Assembly: GCF_965279675.1 (NCBI RefSeq)
Contig: NZ_CBDIIJ010000002.1
Location: 3,187,999-3,251,998 of the forward strand
Source of the DNA: Mucisphaera sp965279675
Lineage (GTDB): Bacteria; Planctomycetota; Phycisphaerae; Phycisphaerales; Phycisphaeraceae
Direction of reading: 5' to 3'
Length of the DNA: 64,000 bases
The notes below the pieces were generated by a model. The model searched no databases. It saw only the letters and a program-made list of their open reading frames with translations, and was not told the origin of the DNA. Positions within the stretch are counted from its first letter, which is position 1. Every line of letters begins with the position of its first letter. This document shows positions 27,402 to 35,176 of the stretch, piece after piece. The position numbers were made by a program, and so were the translations under genes.

Positions 27402-27821
27402 ATGGCCTACTGGCTCATCAAAACCGAACCCTCCACCTGGTCCTGGAACGACCAGACCTCCGCCAAAGGCAAACGCACCCACTGGGATGGCGTCCGCAAC
27501 CACGTCGCCAAGCAACACCTCCAGGCCATGAAGAAAGCCGACCGCTGCTTCTTCTACCACTCCGTCAACGAAAAGCAGATCGTCGGCGTCGTCGAAGTCG
27601 TCAAGCAAGCCTACCCCGACCCCTCCGACGAAAAAGGCCAGTTCGTCATGGTCGACGTCAAAGCCATCGCCCCCCTCCCCACCCCCGTTACCCTCGCCGA
27701 CATCAAAGCCGAACCCAAACTCAAAGACATGGTCCTCGTCAACAACTCCCGCCTCTCCGTCCAGCCCGTCACCGCCGCCGAATGGAAACACATCTGCAAG
27801 ATGGCCGGCTACAAGGACTGA
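27402..27821 (+). CDS. EVE domain protein
   Basis: A 139-residue protein consisting of one EVE domain: MAYWLIKTEPSTWSWND at the start, then WDGVRNHVAKQHLQAMK and CFFYHSVNEKQIVGVVEVVK. EVE is a PUA-like fold thought to bind modified bases in nucleic acids; no specific target can be inferred. It begins eight bases after gltX and is therefore probably cotranscribed, a linkage to tRNA function that is suggestive only. Confidence 0.85.
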   Translation: MAYWLIKTEPSTWSWNDQTSAKGKRTHWDGVRNHVAKQHLQAMKKADRCFFYHSVNEKQIVGVVEVVKQAYPDPSDEKGQFVMVDVKAIAPLPTPVTLADIKAEPKLKDMVLVNNSRLSVQPVTAAEWKHICKMAGYKD

Positions 27822-27877
27822 CCTCACGCAATCCCCTACACTGCCACCCCTAAATTCATGATCCACAGGAGAAAACG

Positions 27878-28780
27878 ATGTCCCTCATCGTCACTGGCGC
27901 CGTCTGCATCGATAAAGTCGAAACCCCCACCAACACCGCCGAAGAGCAGCTAGGCGGCTCAGGCATCTACTTTCCCGCGGCTGCCTCCTTCTTCACCCAG
28001 CCCCGCGTCCTCGCCGCCGTCGGCGAAGACTTCCCCGACGACTTCCTCGCCACCTTCGACCACTTCAACATCGACCGCCGAGGACTCGAAGTCCGCAAAG
28101 GCTCCAAAACCTTCCGCTGGCACGGCAAGTACCACGAGAACATGAACGACCGCGACACCGTCGGCATCGAACTCAACATCCTCCTCGAAGACCCGCCCAG
28201 CCTTCCCGAGGTCTACAGCGACTCCGAATACGTCTTCCTCGCCGTCGACCGACCCTCCAACCAGCTCAACCTCCTCAACAGCGTCCCCAACCGCAAAATC
28301 GCCGTGATGGACACCATCGACCTCTACATCAACACCCAGAAAGATGAACTCGTCGAAGTCATCAAAAAGGTCGACGGACTCATCGTCAACGACGCCGAAG
28401 CCAAAGACCTCACCGGCCACCGCGACGTCGTCAGCGCCGCCCTCGAACTCGAAAAACTCGGCCCCAAGTTCATCATCATCAAAAAAGGCGAGCATGGCGT
28501 CGTCATGAAACACGCCGACGGCTGGGCCGCCCTCCCCGCCTACCCCGCACAGAAAGTCGTCGACCCCACCGGAGCCGGCGACTCCTTCGCAGGAGCCATG
28601 ATGGGCTACCTCGCCGAAGCCGGCGACAGCTCACTCAGCACCCTCCGCAAGGCCCTCGCCTACGGCACCATCGCCGCCAGCTTCAACATCGAAGACTTCT
28701 CCCTCACACGCATGAAAACCCTCACCCGCGCCGACATCGACAACCGCCTCAAAGAGTTCATCCAGATCACTCAGATCTGA
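27878..28780 (+). CDS. PfkB-family carbohydrate/nucleoside kinase
   Basis: A 300-residue ribokinase-fold kinase. It shows the N-terminal LGGSGIYFPAAASFF substrate loop, the acidic VNDAEAKDLTG block, and the C-terminal PfkB signature DPTGAGDSFAGAMMGYLAE with the catalytic Asp. The substrate is not evident; close relatives act on sugars, nucleosides or small phosphorylated sugars. A strong CAGGAG site precedes the ATG by six bases. A bidirectional terminator follows, separating it from the converging ugd gene. Confidence 0.85.
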   Translation: MSLIVTGAVCIDKVETPTNTAEEQLGGSGIYFPAAASFFTQPRVLAAVGEDFPDDFLATFDHFNIDRRGLEVRKGSKTFRWHGKYHENMNDRDTVGIELNILLEDPPSLPEVYSDSEYVFLAVDRPSNQLNLLNSVPNRKIAVMDTIDLYINTQKDELVEVIKKVDGLIVNDAEAKDLTGHRDVVSAALELEKLGPKFIIIKKGEHGVVMKHADGWAALPAYPAQKVVDPTGAGDSFAGAMMGYLAEAGDSSLSTLRKALAYGTIAASFNIEDFSLTRMKTLTRADIDNRLKEFIQITQI

Positions 28781-28803
28781 CCCACCCGGCACATGCACCA
28801 AAT

Positions 28804-28841
28804 AAAAAAAGGCCGCTCGCTCAACGAGAGCGGCTCTTTTT
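28804..28841. terminator. Bidirectional intrinsic terminator
   Basis: A seven-base-pair stem (28812-28818 with 28828-28834) is flanked by a seven-A run on its left and a five-T run on its right, so it can stop transcripts from both directions: the PfkB gene on the plus strand and ugd on the minus strand, which ends 21 bases further on. Confidence 0.85.
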
Positions 28842-28861
28842 ATTTCAAAAATGTCGGTGTA

Positions 28862-30229
28862 TTAACCCGTCACCGCCTCCCGCCCCACCGAGTGATACAC
28901 AAACCCAGCCTCACGCATCGCCGCCGGGCTGTACAGATTACGCCCGTCAAACACCACAGGCGTCCGCATCAGCTCACGCATCCGACCGAAATCCGGATGC
29001 TTGAACTCATCCCAGTCCGTGCTGATCACCAGCGCATCCACGCCCTTGATCGCCTCGGTCGCGCTGCTCGCGTACGAAATCCGATCGCCCATCACCTGCT
29101 TCGCCGTCTCATGCGCCACTGGATCGTGCGCAACGATCTCCGCACCCCGCTGGAGCATCGCTTCCATCACCGTGATCGAAGGCGCCTCCCGAATATCATC
29201 CGTCCCCGGCTTGAAGGCAATCCCCCACACCGCCACCTTCACACCCTTCATGTCAGCCGGACCGTCCCCGCCCCCAAAGTGCCGATCCACCTTGTCCATA
29301 AACAGCGTGCGCTGGTGCTGATTAACCCGGTGCACCGCCGACAACAACTGCGTCGGCCGCCCCGCCTCCTCACCCATCGACACACAGGCCAGTACATCCT
29401 TTGGGAAACACGAGCCCCCATACCCCAGACCCGGGTAAAGAAACTGGTTCCCGATCCGCTTGTCCGAGCACATCCCCCGACGAACCTCATCCACGTTCGC
29501 CCCATACGACTCGCACAACCCCGCGATCTCATTGATGAACGAGATCTTCGTCGCCAGCATCGCGTTCGACGCGTACTTCACCATCTCCGCCGAAGGAATA
29601 TCCATCACAAAGATGGGATTCCCCTGACGCACAAAAGGCGTATACAAATCCCGCAGCCGCCGACCCGCATCCTCCGAATCCACACCGAGCACCACCCGGT
29701 CCGGACGGTTGAAGTCATGGATCGCCGCCCCCTCCTTCAGAAACTCCGGATTAGACGCCATCAGAAACGGCTTCTTCGTCCGCGCCGAAATCTCCGCTCG
29801 CACCTTCGCGTTGGTCCCAACCGGCACCGTCGACTTCACGATGACGATCTTCGCCTTCTCCACACCCGAACCCATCCCCGTCGGACCCTCCGCCGCCTCG
29901 ATCGCATCCCCGATATCCCGGGCCGCCGCCAGCACGTACTTCAGGTCCGCCCGCCCGTTCTCATCCGAAGGCGTCCCCACACAGATAAAGATCGCCTCCG
30001 CCGAACCATAAGCAGCCTGCTTGTCCAGCGTAAAGTTCAGCCGCCCCGCCTTGGCATTCCGCTCAATCAGATCGTCCAGGCCAGGCTCGTAAATCGGCGA
30101 CTCGCCCCGATTCAGACGATCAATCTTCGCCGGATCCACATCCAGACAAACCACGTCATTGCCCGTATTCGAGAGACAGGTGCCGGTCACCAGACCGACA
30201 TACCCGGTTCCAACCATCGTAATTCGCAT
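28862..30229 (-). CDS. ugd: UDP-glucose 6-dehydrogenase
   Basis: Oxidises UDP-glucose twice with NAD to UDP-glucuronate, a precursor of acidic exopolysaccharide. From the ATG at 30229 the protein has 455 residues: Rossmann motif MVGTGYVGLVTGTCLS, VKSTVPVGT, NPEFLKEGAAIHDF, the catalytic cysteine in GYGGSCFPKDV, and AFKPGTDDIREAPS in the C-terminal NAD-linked domain. A TTG six codons upstream keeps the frame open but is a less likely start. With gmd and fcl it supplies activated sugars for surface glycans. Confidence 0.95.
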   Translation of the reverse strand: MRITMVGTGYVGLVTGTCLSNTGNDVVCLDVDPAKIDRLNRGESPIYEPGLDDLIERNAKAGRLNFTLDKQAAYGSAEAIFICVGTPSDENGRADLKYVLAAARDIGDAIEAAEGPTGMGSGVEKAKIVIVKSTVPVGTNAKVRAEISARTKKPFLMASNPEFLKEGAAIHDFNRPDRVVLGVDSEDAGRRLRDLYTPFVRQGNPIFVMDIPSAEMVKYASNAMLATKISFINEIAGLCESYGANVDEVRRGMCSDKRIGNQFLYPGLGYGGSCFPKDVLACVSMGEEAGRPTQLLSAVHRVNQHQRTLFMDKVDRHFGGGDGPADMKGVKVAVWGIAFKPGTDDIREAPSITVMEAMLQRGAEIVAHDPVAHETAKQVMGDRISYASSATEAIKGVDALVISTDWDEFKHPDFGRMRELMRTPVVFDGRNLYSPAAMREAGFVYHSVGREAVTG

Positions 30230-30415
30230 CGGAAGCGGTCTCCGCAAAGGTCATTCTCAGAACCGGCCGCAAAGGCCGCCCAAACCCCCAAAAGCCGGAC
30301 ACACGAATCCGGGCAGGCAGTTTAGCCGCCAACCCGCTTCCCGTTGCTACGATGTGGGACGCGGCCACCTCTGAACTCGGCCGAATCCCGCCCCAAATGC
30401 AGTGAGACGAAGACC

Positions 30416-32050
30416 ATGGCGACCAAGGTCAACAAAGTAGAAGAACTCAAGAAGGTCAAGGACGGTTATGACGTCCTGCAGGACCTGCTCAGATATTCCG
30501 ACTCGGGTGATTACGACGCCATCCCCGAAGATGATGCAGCACAACGATTTAAGTGGTTCGGCATCTACCGCCAGAAGCCCAACAACGGCCACTTTATGCT
30601 CCGAATCCGCGTGCCCGCCGGACAGCTCACCCCCACCCAGCTCCGCGGCATCGCTCAGATCACCGAAGAACGCGCCCGAGGCTTCGGCGATATCACCACC
30701 CGACAGACCATCCAGCTCCACTGGCTCACAACCTCAGACCTCCGACCCGTCTTCGAAGCCCTCTACGACCTCAAGCTCAACTCCGTCTTCGCCTGTGGCG
30801 ACGCACCCCGAAACGTCGTCGGATGCCCCCTCGCCGGCGTCCTCAAGGACGAGATCATCGACTCCTCCGAACACGCCAGGCAGATCTCCGACATGTTCGT
30901 CGAAGCCGGACGCGAGTTCTCCAACCTCCCCCGCAAGTTCAAGCCCTCAATAGGCGGCTGCCGGATCCACTGCCACCAGCCCCAGATCAACTGCTTCGGC
31001 TTCTACGGAGCCACCCACGACGGCGAGCCCGGCTACGGCCTCCTCGTCGGCGGCGGACTCTCATCCACACCGCACTTTGGCCAGCCGATGCACGCCTTCA
31101 TCAAGCCCGACCAGGTCGTCGAGGTCGCCCGCGCCATCGCCGTTGTCTTCCGCGACCACGGCTACCGCGACAAACGCACACGAGCCCGCCTCAAGTTCCT
31201 CGTCGCCGATAAGGGCTGGCAGTGGACCCGCGACGCCATCGAGTCCGTCCTCGGCTACAAGCTCATCCGCGACGAAGCGCTCGGCAACCCCCCCGCCGTC
31301 CACTCCGACCACATGGGCATCGGCGAACAGAAAGACGGCAACCACTACGTCGGCATCCCCATCGAACGCGGCCGCCTCACCGCCAAAAACATGGCCGACG
31401 CCGCCGACCTCGCCGAGAAACACGCCACCGGCGACCAGCGCATCCGCCTCACCGGCAAGCAGAACATGATCCTGCTCGACGTCCCCGAGCAAAACCTCTC
31501 CACCCTCACCAACGAACTCGACAACGCAGGCCTCACCCCCACCGCGCACCGACTCCGCGACCTGCTGATCTCCTGCACCGGCTCCGAGTTCTGCAACCTC
31601 GCCGTCGTCGAAACCAAACACCGCGCCGGCCGCGTCCTCAAATACCTCGAAGACAACACCGAGCTCGACCAGGACCTCGCCATCAGCTTCACCGGCTGCC
31701 CCAACGCCTGCTCCCAGTACCAGGTCGCCGACATCGGCCTCACCGGCATCCCCGTCGTCCTCAAGGACAAGAAGGACGAAAACGGCAAGCCCCTCAAGGT
31801 CGACGGCTACAACGTCCTGCTCTCCGCCCGACTCGGCACCGACCCCCGCTTCGGCGAAGTCATCGCCAAAAAAGTCGAAGGCGACAAGGTCCACCTCGCC
31901 CTCAAATCACTCATCGACCACTACATGGACGAACGCATCGACGACGGCGAAACCTTCACCATGTGGGTCGACCGCAACGACCCCGAGTACCTCCAGTCAC
32001 TCATCACCGCCCCCGTCGACGCCGAGGACGCCGTCCCGCTCACCGCCTGA
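30416..32050 (+). CDS. Ferredoxin-type siroheme nitrite/sulfite reductase
   Basis: A cytosolic six-electron reductase of 544 residues. The ferredoxin-like half-domains and siroheme domains are recognisable: ITTRQTIQLHWLT near 100, PRNVVGCPLAG, GVPIERG-type loops, and the four cluster cysteines as CTGSEFC followed by GCPNAC near the C-terminal third. Sequence alone does not separate nitrite (NirA) from sulfite reductases; the overall layout resembles NirA-like proteins. The start is the ATG at 30416. No nitrate reductase, siroheme synthesis or sulfate assimilation gene is adjacent to decide its substrate. Confidence 0.85.
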   Translation: MATKVNKVEELKKVKDGYDVLQDLLRYSDSGDYDAIPEDDAAQRFKWFGIYRQKPNNGHFMLRIRVPAGQLTPTQLRGIAQITEERARGFGDITTRQTIQLHWLTTSDLRPVFEALYDLKLNSVFACGDAPRNVVGCPLAGVLKDEIIDSSEHARQISDMFVEAGREFSNLPRKFKPSIGGCRIHCHQPQINCFGFYGATHDGEPGYGLLVGGGLSSTPHFGQPMHAFIKPDQVVEVARAIAVVFRDHGYRDKRTRARLKFLVADKGWQWTRDAIESVLGYKLIRDEALGNPPAVHSDHMGIGEQKDGNHYVGIPIERGRLTAKNMADAADLAEKHATGDQRIRLTGKQNMILLDVPEQNLSTLTNELDNAGLTPTAHRLRDLLISCTGSEFCNLAVVETKHRAGRVLKYLEDNTELDQDLAISFTGCPNACSQYQVADIGLTGIPVVLKDKKDENGKPLKVDGYNVLLSARLGTDPRFGEVIAKKVEGDKVHLALKSLIDHYMDERIDDGETFTMWVDRNDPEYLQSLITAPVDAEDAVPLTA

Positions 32051-32078
32051 TAGTTCTACCTCCCCTCAGGATGGCCGT

Positions 32079-32118
32079 GGTCACGTGGAACATCCGCCAT
32101 GGCGGACCAGCCGTGACC
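32079..32118. repeat. Nested inverted repeat between convergent genes
   Basis: GGTCACG (32079-32085) and CGTGACC (32112-32118) flank a perfect 12-base palindrome CCGCCATGGCGG (32094-32105). It lies between the converging reductase and DUF5658 genes. No T-run follows on either strand, so it may be a terminator of another kind or a DNA site. Confidence 0.4.
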
Positions 32119-32137
32119 TCACCCATGCGCACGCAAC

Positions 32138-32551
32138 CTACGAGTGCTGAATCACAAACTGCACCAGCAGCAGCATCGCCCAGAACGACGGGAACGCGCT
32201 GATGACCACCGCCACGCGCGCCAGCGTCCGCGCCGTCGGCTCACGCAGCCGCGCGATCAACTCGCAGATCGCGATCACCAGAATCACCACCCCATACTTC
32301 AGCAAGACCAGCCCGTTGAACCCCAACGCCATGTAAATCGAATTCGCAATCGGGTTCGCCTCACGACCCCCAAGGTTCAAGATCAGCCACGTGAACATCA
32401 GGTCCATCGAAGAGACCAGCACGAACCACGCATACTCATCGGGAAAACGAACCTGCAAAGAACGTAGTCGTGACAGCCTGGATGATCGCGCTTCTGAAGC
32501 TTTCGAGGCCTCATCAGCGGGGGGGCCGGGCTGAATCGATCCACGACTCAT
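32138..32551 (-). CDS. Small integral membrane protein, DUF5658-like
   Basis: A 137-residue protein with a polar N-terminal 40 residues and three to four hydrophobic segments (DLMFTWLILNLGG, GLVLLKYGVVILVIAICEL, VAVVISAFPSFWAMLLLV). The pattern DLxxTxxIL..G..EANP..N matches the DUF5658 family of uncharacterised membrane proteins. No function is known. It lies 15 bases downstream of the amidohydrolase gene and is likely cotranscribed with it. Confidence 0.6.
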   Translation of the reverse strand: MSRGSIQPGPPADEASKASEARSSRLSRLRSLQVRFPDEYAWFVLVSSMDLMFTWLILNLGGREANPIANSIYMALGFNGLVLLKYGVVILVIAICELIARLREPTARTLARVAVVISAFPSFWAMLLLVQFVIQHS

Positions 32552-32566
32552 AGAACCATCCTAGCC

Positions 32567-33808
32567 CTAAACAGGCACCATCGATAGTCTTTTTCTACCA
32601 CTTAAAGCCGATTCGAGAGGATCACCCGACCCGTTAGACCCAATCTCAACCGAGGCCAAACCCGCCAACAGCCCAGCTTCAAACGTAAACAACCCCGGAT
32701 CCAATGCCAGCGCCCGCGCCCCGTTCACCGTCGCCATCCCCAGCAACAACCCTGCGTCCGCGCCATCCCGCTCCCACAACCGAACCATCTGCGGCCACAC
32801 GCCAAGCGGATCTGCTTCATCCTCAGGCTGACACAAAAGCCCATCCGTCCCCAGACACACATTCACTCCCCGCTCCAAAAGCTCCCGATACCGATGCCCC
32901 TCCCGCCCACCATGCGGGTGCCCGAAGTAATCCGCCGCTACCGGGCAGTAAGCCACCGACGCCCCCGTATCCGCCAGCAGCAACACATCCCGATCATCCA
33001 AATAGTGCGCGTGCGCCAGCAACCACGGCGTCCGCCGCATCGCCCCCTCCATCCAGTACGCCGGGCTCCAACCCTGGCAGTAACGCCACTCCCCATCACC
33101 CGGCCAACGCCCGATCCGCTCCAGAAACTGCCGGCAAGCCCCGTCACCCCGGGCCACCAGCGCCAACTCCTCAAGCAACTCACAAAAATGCGTCGCCACC
33201 GGCCGCCCCGACCTAGCCGCCGCCGCATAAACAGCCTGCCCCGCCGAATACGGCGCATGCGGCTGCCACCCCACACCCTCCGGTGCTCCCCGCGCAATCC
33301 GTGCCAACGCAGCGTCGTGATGAGGGGCCCCAATCCCAAAAAGCTCCAGAAACGTCACCCCCAGCACCCCCGCCTCCAGCCGCAGCTCCGCCGCCACCTC
33401 GTGACTGGCTATATCCCCAATAGCCCCCACCCCAGCCGCCCAACTCTGCTTCAGCCCCTCCTCGACCGACCTCCGATAAGCACTCCCCGCCGCTTCCGGT
33501 TTCTCATGCAGCCCCTCTGCCATCCCCCGCAGCATCTCCACCCACCCGAAAAAGCCTCCTTCCGCCTCATAAGCCCGCCGCCCCAGCGACGTCAGCTCCA
33601 GATGCGCATGCGCATTCACCATCGCTGGCAGCAGCAACCGCCCCTCCAGCCGCACAACCTCCCCGCCACCAGCCAGACTCTCAGGCGACCCCACCGCCAC
33701 CACGCGAAGCGGATCACGCTCAACCAGCACCCCGCCCGGCCGAAAATCCGTCCCGACAGCGTCCCGAACGGCATCAGCCACATACAACGTCCGTTCAGGC
33801 TTATTCAC
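32567..33808 (-). CDS. Amidohydrolase superfamily deaminase
   Basis: A metal-dependent hydrolase of about 413 residues from the ATZ/TRZ/cytosine-deaminase-like branch. Metal ligands are visible: NAHAHLEL (HxH), THFCE with the third His, AHAHYLDD, and GTDGLLCQPED with the catalytic Asp. Members deaminate or dechlorinate heterocycles; one branch deaminates aminofutalosine in menaquinone synthesis, which is possible here but unproven. The GTG at 33808 has GGGAG five bases upstream; the ATG at 33826 and a GTG at 33838 are alternative starts. The divergent neighbour is the OmpA lipoprotein gene. Confidence 0.75.
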   Translation of the reverse strand: MNKPERTLYVADAVRDAVGTDFRPGGVLVERDPLRVVAVGSPESLAGGGEVVRLEGRLLLPAMVNAHAHLELTSLGRRAYEAEGGFFGWVEMLRGMAEGLHEKPEAAGSAYRRSVEEGLKQSWAAGVGAIGDIASHEVAAELRLEAGVLGVTFLELFGIGAPHHDAALARIARGAPEGVGWQPHAPYSAGQAVYAAAARSGRPVATHFCELLEELALVARGDGACRQFLERIGRWPGDGEWRYCQGWSPAYWMEGAMRRTPWLLAHAHYLDDRDVLLLADTGASVAYCPVAADYFGHPHGGREGHRYRELLERGVNVCLGTDGLLCQPEDEADPLGVWPQMVRLWERDGADAGLLLGMATVNGARALALDPGLFTFEAGLLAGLASVEIGSNGSGDPLESALSGRKRLSMVPV

Positions 33809-33922
33809 GCGGTCTCCCGTAGGCATCCGATGGTTCACCCTATCGGCGCTTTTTCCGCGCCGTTGGTGTATTTTGCACGATATCAGTCAAGCTTGGCAGT
33901 ATGGGCCGAAAGGGCAATCGTG

Positions 33923-34801
33923 ATGAATCGTTCTCTGTTAGCTCTCGTCCTCCTCAGTTCCCTCTACCTCTCCGGCTGCGCCGCGCAGGAACGCATCGAC
34001 CAGCTCGAGTCGATGAACCAGCGCGCCGAAGCCCAGATCATCGAACTCACCACCCGCCTGGAAGAAGCCAAAGCCACCATCCAGGCCATGCGTGACGCCC
34101 CGCCCCCCCAGGACCCCGTCCTCCTCCTCGAACTCGAAGGCCTCCGCCAGGAACGCGCCCGACTCGCCGCCGCCCTCGAAGAAGCCCAGCAGCTCCTCCG
34201 CGAAGCCGGCGCCTCCCGCGTCCTGCCCGAAGACCTCAACCGCCCGCTCAGCCGCCTCGCAGAGGCCAACAGCGACATCATGGAGTACGACGCCGAACGC
34301 GCCCTCATCCGCTTCAAGAGCGACCTCACCTTCCCGCCCGGCTCCGCCGAAGTCAGCCCCGCCGCCGCGACCGGCCTCGCCCGACTCGCCCGCGTCCTCA
34401 ACACCGACGCCGCCGCCGATTACGAAGTCCGCATCCTCGGACACACCGACAACGTCCCCATCTCCAACCCCGGCACCCGCGAGAAGCACCCCACCAACTG
34501 GCACCTCTCCGTCCACCGCGCCATCGGCGTCATGGAAGCCCTCAGTGAAAACGGCGTCCCAACCTCACGCATGGGCGTCGCCGGCTACGGCCCCTACCGA
34601 CCTCTCGAAGCCAACACCGCTTCCGGCAACGCCGTCAACCGACGCGTCGAAATCGTCCTCGTCCCCCTCGACGACGCCCCCGGCACACCCACCGAGCTCG
34701 ACACCCCCGCCCCCCAGACACAGGCAAACGCAGCACCACCCGCGGCCACCCCGGCGAACCCCGACACCACCCGTGTCAGCCGCCCCCTCATCGCCAAGTA
34801 A
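33923..34801 (+). CDS. OmpA-family outer-membrane lipoprotein
   Basis: The 292-residue precursor begins with a lipoprotein signal peptide and lipobox (LYLSGC, Cys18), followed by a coiled coil (about 20-115, heptads such as LESMNQRAEAQIIELTTRLE) and an OmpA/MotB peptidoglycan-binding domain (about 130-250: ILGHTDNVPIS, LSVHRAIGVMEAL, RMGVAGYGPYRP, NRRVEIVL). A Pro/Ala-rich tail ends it. This architecture anchors the outer membrane to peptidoglycan. An intrinsic terminator follows 28 bases after the stop. Confidence 0.9.
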   Translation: MNRSLLALVLLSSLYLSGCAAQERIDQLESMNQRAEAQIIELTTRLEEAKATIQAMRDAPPPQDPVLLLELEGLRQERARLAAALEEAQQLLREAGASRVLPEDLNRPLSRLAEANSDIMEYDAERALIRFKSDLTFPPGSAEVSPAAATGLARLARVLNTDAAADYEVRILGHTDNVPISNPGTREKHPTNWHLSVHRAIGVMEALSENGVPTSRMGVAGYGPYRPLEANTASGNAVNRRVEIVLVPLDDAPGTPTELDTPAPQTQANAAPPAATPANPDTTRVSRPLIAK

Positions 34802-34828
34802 GCATCCAGACACAAAAACCAACCCACC

Positions 34829-34855
34829 AAGCCGGCCCACAAGGCCGGCTTTTTT
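34829..34855 (+). terminator. Intrinsic terminator of the OmpA lipoprotein gene
   Basis: A stem of nine base pairs (34829-34837 with 34843-34851, loop CACAA) is followed by a T-run (34850-34855). Confidence 0.85.
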
Positions 34856-34873
34856 CTTGTCCACACCGCCAAC

Positions 34874-35045
34874 AAAAAGAGGCGCCGGCCACAAGGGCCG
34901 ACACCTCAGGGGGGGGTGGTGGTCCGTCCACGCTCAGCCGCAGCCGAACGCCATATGTCGAATCTCAATGAGAGCGCACAACTGCCGGTCAGCGTCCTCT
35001 CAAATCAAAGCTGTCAGCCAGAAATGCCCGCAAGACATTTCTGAT
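34874..35045 (-). ncRNA. Candidate small RNA, about 170 nt
   Basis: This 375-base gene-free stretch contains a complete minus-strand transcription unit. TTGACG (35078-35073), 16 bases, then TTTACT (35056-35051) resembles the aroF-leader promoter and predicts a start near 35045. The RNA would open with an eight-base-pair hairpin (CAGAAATG at 35043-35036 with CATTTCTG at 35026-35019), continue with a second stem (35002-34992 with 34977-34969), and end in a 12-base-pair GC-rich stem (34907-34896 with 34890-34879, two G-U pairs) followed by TTTTT. No ORF longer than 22 codons lies inside. No known RNA family was recognised. Expression is not shown by sequence alone. Confidence 0.45.
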
Positions 35046-35176
35046 AAGAAAGTAAACAACAGCACCGCCCAACGTCAAGCATCAATCCGCAAATTGGCAA
35101 CCTGGCAAAGATCAAACAGCCAACAACACCAAAAAAGCGTTCTATAAGACCCCGCCTCTGGTATCCTCCACCACGC

